Assembly: GCA_050250665.1 (NCBI GenBank)
Contig: JBFWOF010000008.1
Coordinates: 62,001-126,000, forward strand
Direction of reading: 5' to 3'
DNA: 64,000 nt
Source: JADKFD01 sp050250665
GTDB taxonomy: Bacteria > Pseudomonadota > Gammaproteobacteria > Xanthomonadales > SZUA-5
Below are positions 46,626-54,300 of this stretch, in pieces. The first letter of the stretch is position 1; every line of letters begins with the position of its first letter. The translations under genes were made by a program, and so were the position numbers. Under the pieces are notes generated by a model, which saw only the letters and a program-made list of their open reading frames with translations, was not told the DNA's origin and searched no databases.

Positions 46626-46646
46626 ATCGCGGTCAACGACCGCGAT
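46626..46646. other. Perfect 9-bp stem palindrome
   Basis: ATCGCGGTC-AAC-GACCGCGAT is a perfect palindrome in the 194-bp gap between the third collar gene and the secreted-protein gene. A second, larger GC hairpin (CGGCGGGGC GTGA GCCCCGTCGCCG, ~46709-46733) lies nearer the collar stop. Either may attenuate the transcript or bind a regulator; no T-run supports a classic terminator. Confidence 0.5.
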
Positions 46647-46741
46647 GCGCATTTATGGCAAAGATCGTGTTGCCCGGATCCGTGAAACCAATGCTCGGAT
46701 CAGCAACGACGGCGGGGCGTGAGCCCCGTCGCCGGATCCCA

Positions 46742-47266
46742 TCAACCGCGCGGCGGAAATACGCCTTGCAGCGCAATGCAAAAGTTCAGGGTCAGGTACG
46801 GCATCATGTTGTTGTGCGGCTGCGAGCCACCTGCAGGCGCGATGGCGCTGTCGGACATGGGCGTGGGCGCCGGGTTGGTGGCCGCAAACAGATTGCCACT
46901 GGCGGGCCGATTCAGCGTGGCTCCGGTTGGCACTGCCGCTCCGCCCAGAGGAATGTTCTGAGCGCCGACGGAATGATTGTGCGAGGGCAGCTCCGATTCC
47001 AGCAGCGAAACGGTTTCGGAACCCCCAATTTCGCCGAGGTCATGAAGCGACAGCCCCGGACCCTGGCCGAATTGCATCGGCGCGCGCCCCTGCAAGTCCG
47101 GCAGGGCGAAATTGCTCTTGCCGTTGCCGCCATAGGTCGTCCCCAGCAGCGAAAACAATGCCGTGTTCTGCGACAGCGGCAACAACTGACCATCACAGAA
47201 AGCCCAGCCGCGGGGCGCGAAATTGAATGGAAAGATGCGGACTTCAGCAACAAATGGATCAGCCAT
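46742..47266 (-). CDS. Tail-collar / microcystin-dependent-type protein 3
   Basis: 174 residues, third of three paralogues. The phage tail-collar fold (PF07484-like) begins FVAEVRIFPFNFAPRGWAFC followed by DGQLLPLSQNTALFSLLGTT, then YGGNGKSNFALPDLQGRAPM, and LLESELPSHNHSVGAQNIPL with the HNH-like His pair. The C-terminus NNMMPYLTLNFCIALQGVFP is nearly the same as in the second and third copies. Phage versions bind receptor surfaces as short tail-fibre collars. No phage genes surround these copies. The gene is 10 bp from its neighbour. No signal peptide is visible, so export would need another route. Confidence 0.93.
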   Translation of the reverse strand: MADPFVAEVRIFPFNFAPRGWAFCDGQLLPLSQNTALFSLLGTTYGGNGKSNFALPDLQGRAPMQFGQGPGLSLHDLGEIGGSETVSLLESELPSHNHSVGAQNIPLGGAAVPTGATLNRPASGNLFAATNPAPTPMSDSAIAPAGGSQPHNNMMPYLTLNFCIALQGVFPPRG

Positions 47267-47276
47267 GGTCCAGCCC

Positions 47277-47777
47277 TCAGGTAGGAGACGGGAAAATACC
47301 GAACAGCGAAATGATGAAACTCAGGCAGAGATAGGGCTGCATGTTCTCGTGCGGCTGTGATCCACCCACACTGGACAGGGAGGCATTGGCCAGAGACACG
47401 CTGGGCGCGCCCGCCCGGTAGATCTTGGTGGCTGCCTGCCCAGTGACGCTGTTGCCAGGGTTGGCAGCCGTTGGAATATCCAGCGTCGCCAACATCGGGT
47501 GCGTGTGAGATGGGATCTGGGAGTTGGTCAGCGTCACGCTTTCGACTCCGCCCGTCTCGGCGAGGACGAAGCCATTGCCTTGATGCAGCGGCAAACGACC
47601 GCGCAGATCGGGCAATGCGAAGGTGTTCTGGCCGTCGCCACCGTAGGTGGTGCCGATCAGCTGAAACAGGGTCTCGTTCTCGGCGATCGACAGCAGTTGC
47701 CCTGCGCAGAACTGCCAACCGGCCGGGGCAAAGTTGCCCGCGAACATGCGAATTTCACCCACATAAGGTTGCGCCAT
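47277..47777 (-). CDS. Tail-collar / microcystin-dependent-type protein 2
   Basis: 166 residues, middle of the triplet, with AAGGA before its ATG. YVGEIRMFAGNFAPAGWQFC opens the fold, followed by AGQLLSIAENETLFQLIGTT, YGGDGQNTFALPDLRGRLPL and LTNSQIPSHTHPMLATLDIP, and it ends NMQPYLCLSFIISLFGIFP. Compared with copies 1 and 3 it has diverged most in the middle (residues ~95-130), which is the exposed variable part of collar proteins. It lies 12 bp after copy 1. Its role is presumably to assemble with the other two. Confidence 0.93.
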   Translation of the reverse strand: MAQPYVGEIRMFAGNFAPAGWQFCAGQLLSIAENETLFQLIGTTYGGDGQNTFALPDLRGRLPLHQGNGFVLAETGGVESVTLTNSQIPSHTHPMLATLDIPTAANPGNSVTGQAATKIYRAGAPSVSLANASLSSVGGSQPHENMQPYLCLSFIISLFGIFPSPT

Positions 47778-47789
47778 GTGCGTAGTCCT

Positions 47790-48290
47790 TCAGGTCGGGC
47801 TGGGGAAGATGCCCTGCAGGGCAATGCAGAAGCTGATGGTCAGAAAAGGCTGCATGTTCTGGTGCGCCTGGCTGCCGCCAGTGTTGCCGATTTCATTCGC
47901 GGCCAACGCACTCAGGTTGGTCGCTGGCCCGTAGGTGTTGTTGACCACGCCAAGCAGCGCGGTATTGCCGGGAACATTGGTGTCGGCTGCGGTACTGGAT
48001 CCGTTGAGCACGTGCACATGCTGCGGCATTTCCCCGACGCTGAGCGTATGCGCCTGCTCGCCTCCGCGCTCGCCCAGCGTGTGTCCACTTCCTACATGGA
48101 TCGGCACGCGCGACCTCAGATCCGGCAAGGCAAAATTCACCCGCCCATCGCCGCCGTAGGTGGTCCCGAGCAGCGAGAACAGACCCTGATTCTGATTGAT
48201 GGGCAGCAACTGCCCGTTGCACAAGGCCCAGCCTCTGGGGGCAAACACGAAACTCATCATCCTGATCTCGGATAGAAACGGCTCTGCCAT
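47790..48290 (-). CDS. Tail-collar / microcystin-dependent-type protein 1
   Basis: 166 residues, first of the triplet. Strong ribosome site AGGAGG 8 bases upstream of the ATG. The fold reads FLSEIRMMSFVFAPRGWALC, NGQLLPINQNQGLFSLLGTT, YGGDGRVNFALPDLRSRVPI and LSVGEMPQHVHVLNGSST, ending HQNMQPFLTISFCIALQGIF. It begins 55 bp after the stop of the giant surface-protein gene, so the giant gene and triplet may be one transcript. The three proteins probably form heteromers, by analogy with other tandem collar genes. Confidence 0.93.
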   Translation of the reverse strand: MAEPFLSEIRMMSFVFAPRGWALCNGQLLPINQNQGLFSLLGTTYGGDGRVNFALPDLRSRVPIHVGSGHTLGERGGEQAHTLSVGEMPQHVHVLNGSSTAADTNVPGNTALLGVVNNTYGPATNLSALAANEIGNTGGSQAHQNMQPFLTISFCIALQGIFPSPT

Positions 48291-48345
48291 CTTTCAATCC
48301 TCCTCTTGCTGGGCAGCCTGGGCTGCGGGTTTTCTCAAAACTGGC

Positions 48346-51300
48346 TCAGGGCAACGGACAGGCCGCGCCACCGGTGAAGTTCGCCGCAGTCGCAGGCGGA
48401 TCAATGTAGGCGGTCACCGCAGTCCCGGCGAAATTGTTGTTGTTGAACACAAAGGTCTGCACGGCGGCCAGCGAGGCACCAGCGTAGCCCGGCAGACGCA
48501 TGGACGAGCCACCGGTACTGACGCCGAGAATGATGTCATTGGCGTTGGCCGGGTCTCCCGCACTGAAGTCGTTGCGCAGAGCGCCAGCACCACCCAGCTG
48601 GGCACAGACCGCAACGGCGTCAGACGAAGCCGGTGCGCCGGCCGTCAGCGCCAGGCCTGCGAATGCGCCACCACCCGGCTCGGCCGCTACATTGCCGGTT
48701 GCCGTCAGATTGACCGTGTAATTGCCACCGGTGTTGTCCGCGAATATTGCGGCATTGCCGCTGTAACGGCGGATCTGGTTGTTGGTGATCGCCAGCGTGA
48801 TCGTGCCGCTGCCGGCAGCCGACAGGAAAATACCGTTGCCGGTAGCCGAGCCTGAATTCGCCACACCGCTGACACCGATGGTGTTGTTGGCGAAGGTACC
48901 GCTCAGCAGCGTGCCCGCACTGGCCTTGAACAGCGTGATCGCACTGCCGTTGGCGTCGCGGAAGGTGTTGTTGGACGCGTTGAAGGTGTAGCTGCCCTGG
49001 GTGGCAAAGGTCATGCCGCCGCCACCGATGTTGTTCAATGGGTGGCTGTTGCTGACCGTGTTGTTCTGGAAAACCACGTCCATGGTGGTGCCGGTCTGCC
49101 CGGTGAAATCGCCGATGTCGCCAGCGGCGCCGGTGAAAGTGCTCCCGGTGACCGTGGCGTTCAGCACCGTGCCGGCATTACGGGCTTCCAGCGCCAGACT
49201 GTCGTTGTCGCTGGCGTTGTCGGTCAGTCCAAAGCTGCTGTTGGTGATGGTCAGCCGGTTGAGCGTGCCGCTGGTGTTGACCACCGAGAAATTGCGCGCG
49301 CGCGCGCCGCTGAAGACCGAACTGGTCACCGTCGCTGAGCCGGTCAAGCCGGTGGCGCCGGTGGCGCCGCCGAAATAGACACCGCCCTCGCCGTAGGTGC
49401 CCAATGTCAGGTTCGTCCCGTTCAGGCCTGAGACCGTCGAATACTCGAGGGTCAGATTGTTCACCGCGAATCCACGAATGCCGTAGTTCTGATGATTGCC
49501 GTTGATGGTCATGCGCCGCAGCACCACATTGCTGGTGCTGTTGAGGTAGATGCCGATACCAGCGGTGGTGCTGCCATCGGCCCCGGTCTTGCCGGCAATG
49601 GTACCGCCGGAGCCATTGCCGCCGAGGGCAGTATTGGCGCCATCGCCATTGACGGTCAGGCCACCCGCAGAACCGGTGGTATCGAGCACGATGCCATTGT
49701 TGGCGCCGGCGCCGGAGCTGATCGACCGGAAATTGAGGCCGCTTGCGGCGATGTTGGTGGAAACGACGCTTAGCGCGGTTCCCGAGGCCGTACTGATGCT
49801 GTTTCCACTGCCCTGGACGCTGATCCCGGCAGCGCCGCCAGCGGCGCTGAATGCGGTGCCGGAAGTCGTGCTCAGGCTCAGATTGCCACCCGTGAAATTG
49901 ATGGTGGCACCTGTGTTGGCGGACAGGGTCACCGCCGGGTTGGTCACGGTGACGAAGGTCTGGGTGCCGCCCGAGAAGTTGATCGTGCCGCCGGTGTTGC
50001 CGGCGACATTGATGCCGGTATGCGCTGGTCCCTGCCCATCAAGAGTTCCGGCAAAGGTGACGGTGCCGCCGGTTCGTCCGGTGACCTCCACCAGGCGACT
50101 ACTCGCGTTGCTGATGATGTTGCCCGCGTACGTCACGGTGCCATTGCCACCGGTCAGGTCAAAGGCGATGCCGCTGCCCGAGACATTGACAAAACCACCA
50201 TTCATCACCAGGGAACCGGCATTGGAGTCGAGATTGATGCCCTTGCTGGCGCCGGCAGTCACGCTGGCGCTGACAGTGGCCAGAGTCGCACCCGCACCGA
50301 AATTCGCTCCTGTGGCATCGATGGCGGGTCCGCCCGTTGAAACCACGGTTCCGGTGGTGCCCGTCAGCGTCAGTGGCGACTGATTGATGAACAAGCCAGT
50401 TCCATTACCCGCGGTCAGGGACACCACGCCCAGGTTGATCTGCGAGCCGGTGTTGTTGGCCAGATTGACTGCAGTCCCGGCGCTGGTCTTGCTCACCACG
50501 AGGCCACCGGTAAACGTGGCGCTGGCGGTACCAGGCAGGTTGATGAGATTTATTCCAGTTCCGGCGACGTTTCCGATATTCACCTGCGCTGTGACTGACC
50601 AGCTGCCATCCACGCCGTTGAGCGAGATGCCTTGATTGTTACCCGATGAGGCGTCGATATCGAGGAAGTTGCCGGACACTGTGCCCGTGCTGAGATTCAG
50701 CGCTCGACCGTCGCCGTTGAGTGTCAGTTCTGCCACGGTCAGCGTTCCGAAGTTGGTGCCCGCCAGATCGGTACCCGCGGCGCCCGAATTACCGATGGTG
50801 AATCCGCGCAGCGTATTGCCCGTGCCCAAAGTGACACATGTGATGCCGCTGCAGGTGATGCTGGGGGCGCTCCCACCGAGCGCGGGGTGCGCTGAGCCGG
50901 CCACCGGCGTCACCCCGGAAAGCGCATCCAGCGTGCTGCCGGAACCACGTCCGATCAGCCGCTCTCCGGCCAGCAGGGTCAGGCCGGCGGAGCTGTAGGC
51001 GCTGGCGTTGAACTCCAGGTAGAGGGTGTCATTGGTGGTATCGACCGCATCGGCCGCTGCCAGGGTCTGGAAGGGGCGGGCCTGCGTACCGATGCCGCCA
51101 CCTGGAGCCGCCGCATCGATGAACCACACCAGTTCGGTGTTCTGCAGCGTGAACACCACGTTGGCAGTGTCGCCACCGGTGACGGTGTAGCAGAAGGTGC
51201 GGGTGCTGTCGGCAATGCCTGCTGGCGGCTCGTAACTGAAACCACCATCGGCATTCAGGGTCAGCCGTCCGTTGGCAGCGCCTGCGTCCAGCTGGATGCC

Positions 51301-54300
51301 CGGCGCGGTTCCGGTGCAAGCCGGGGCGAAGCCAAAGCCGGTAATCACGCCAGCGCCTAGCACGTCGTTGCCGAGCACGCCGCCGCCCTGGGGCGAGGCG
51401 GCACCGATGCCCAGCGTCAGGTGCGGCGTCACCGTGTAGGCGTCGTCGTTCGCCAGGGCTGCATAGGTGAAACTGGCGCTGAAATTCGCGGCCATGCTGT
51501 CGGGCGGATCGACCGCATCGGCGTCAGTGATGCCGCTGGCCTGCACGGTCAGGGTACAGGTGGCGCCAGCGATGGCGCTGTCCAGTGGATCGAGCACCAC
51601 GCTTGACGCGGGTGAAGCGGTCACGACCGTGAAGTTGACTGCCGTAGGCGTAGGACACTCAAGATCGAAGCTGGTATTCGCGGCATTGGCAGTCGTGTCG
51701 AAGTTCACCGACTCGCTGAAGTTGATGGTGATGCTGGTGGTCGGATCGACCGCGGTCGCGCCATTGGCGGGCGTGGTCGTGGTCACGCTCGGCGCCGCAT
51801 CGACGCTGAAACTGCGCACGAAATTCGCAGCCATGTTGTTGGGCGGATCGTTGAGGTCACTGTCGCTGACCTGAGCTGCCACAACCGTCAATGTGCAGGC
51901 GGATCCTTGCGTCAAACCGCCCGTCGGGGTCAACGTGATGGTGTTGGTGGCCGTCGCTGGCAGTGCCGGCACACTGCTGAAGGGCACTGCAGCGCCGCAG
52001 TTCAGGGTGAAGGCACTGGCGCTCAGATCCACGTTTTCACTGAAGTTGATCGTCAGCAGCTGGTTGCTGGGAACCGTCGCCGCTGCGGCCGGGGTCACCG
52101 TGGTGACGCTGGGCGCCGCATCCGTCGTGAAGCTCCAGGTGAAGTTCGTGACCATCTGATCCGGCGGATCGATCAGATCGGCGTCGGTCACCGATGTTGC
52201 CACCACCGTGCCATTGCAGGTGGCGCCTTCCGGCAGATTGGCGCTGGGGGTGAGCGTGACCGAAGATACGTTGGTCGCGGGCAGCCCCGCGCTGAAGCTG
52301 ACCGGCGCGCCGCAATCGAGCGTCACACCCCCGGCTGCGACATCGACCGCCTCGCTGAAATTGACGGTAATCGTGGTGTTGGTGGCGAGATTGCTGGCGC
52401 CATTGCCCGGCAGTACCGAGCTGACACCGGGCGCGGCGTCCACGGTGAAGGTGGAGACGAAATTGGCGACCATGTTGTCCGGCGGATCGATCAGATCGCT
52501 GTCGGTGATATTGGCTGCCAGCACGGTCAGCGTGCACAGCGCACCATTCGGCAACGGCGGCGCGTAGGTGGGCGTGAGGCTGGGGACATTGGTGCCGCTG
52601 GTGCCGCCGGTGATCAAATTGAGGCCACCGCAGGTCAGCGTGACTGCACCAGCCACGGCATCCACGTTCTCGGTGAACACGACGCTAAGCGGAGTGTTGT
52701 TGGCCACGGTTGCGCCATTGGCAGGCGTCACTGATTGCACCGCCGGCGGATTGTCGTTGACGGAGGTGAAACTGATGGCGACATTCGCTGCCATCAGGTC
52801 TGGCGGATCGGCCGCATCGACATCGCTGATGCCGGCAGCCAGCGCGGTCACGGTGCACAGGGTATTGATGGGCAGCAGACTGGTCGGGGTCAGTGTGGCC
52901 GTGGCCGTGCCGCTACCGGACACGGTGAAGGTGACCGGTGCGCCGCAGCTGTAGGTGAAGCTCGGCACGCCGAAACTGACCGCTTCGCTGAAGTTGAAAC
53001 TGACCACACCTGCCAGGGGCACGCTGCTTGCGCCATTGCTGGGACTGGTGCTGACCACGGTGGGCGCGCTGTCGACCGTGAAATTGCGAAGCACATCGGC
53101 GATCGGGTTCTGCGGCGGATCGATCACATCGACGTCACCAATCTGTGCGGCTACCGCTGTGGCAGTGCAACTGGCACCGGCGGTAAGGGCGGCGCTCGGC
53201 GTGAAACTGAGCGTGGCGCTGCCGGAACCGCTGATGACGCCAGCGACCGGACCGCCACAGTTCAGGGTGATGGCGGCGCCGAGGTTGTTGACCGGTTCAT
53301 CGAAGGTGAAACTGATGACCTGTCCGGTGCCGACGACCGCAGCCGCTGCCGGAACGGCGCTGACAAAGGTCGGCGCGGCGTCGACGCTGAAGTTGACCAC
53401 GACATTGGCCGGCAGATTGTCCGGCGGATCGAAAGCATCGACGTCGGTGATGTTGGCCGCAATCAAGGTTGCCGTGCAGGCGGCGCCATTGGGCAAGGCT
53501 GCTGCCGGCGTGAAGGTCAGGGTGCTGGTGCCCGATCCACTCGGGGTCACGGCGATGGGACCACCGCAATCGAGGGTGAATCCACCCATGCCGAAATTGA
53601 CCGGCTCGCTGAACACTGCGCTGAACACGGCGTTGTTGGCAACAATGGCGCCGGCTGCGGGCGTCGAGCTGACAAAGGCCGGCGCGGCATCGACGCTGAA
53701 GACCGCCGTGTAGTTCGCCACTGGATTGTTCGGCGGGTCGATGAGGTCGACATCGGTGACGCTGGCAGCCGGCACAAACAGCGTGCAACTGCCGGAGGGC
53801 AAGGGTGCGGTGTAAGCCAGATTCAGGCTGCTGACATTGCTGCCCGTGCTGCCGCCGGTGATCAGATTCGGCCCGCCACAGGTCAGCGTGATGCCAGCGA
53901 TCACGTTGACCGGTTCGCTGAAATTGACGGTGATGGCCACATTGTTGGCCGTGGTGGCACCCGCAGCCGGCGTACTCGTCACTATCGGCGCAGCATCGAC
54001 ATTCACGGTGATGATGTCGGTGTCGATCTGGGCGCCGCCGACACCGGTATTGCCCTGATCATTGGTGATCACGGTAATGGTGCGTGCCGCCGATGTACCC
54101 GGGACCGGGGTGTAGGTGAGGCTGCCGCTCGGCCCGTTGAGCGCGGCATTCAGCGCGGCGAGCGTGCCGGTGGCAATGACCTGATCGGTGCCGTTGCCGC
54201 TGAGCGTGGTCAGCACCGAGCCGGGATTGGCCAGCGTCAGCGTGCCGTTGGCGGGGGCACCGGTGCCGAAACTCATCTGCACGATGCCAGCGCCGGCATC

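Noticed and set aside
46742..48290. Prophage or tailocin interpretation of the tail-collar genes
   Set aside because: No sheath, tube, baseplate, tape-measure, lysis or integrase genes are within reach, and the neighbours are secreted or surface proteins.
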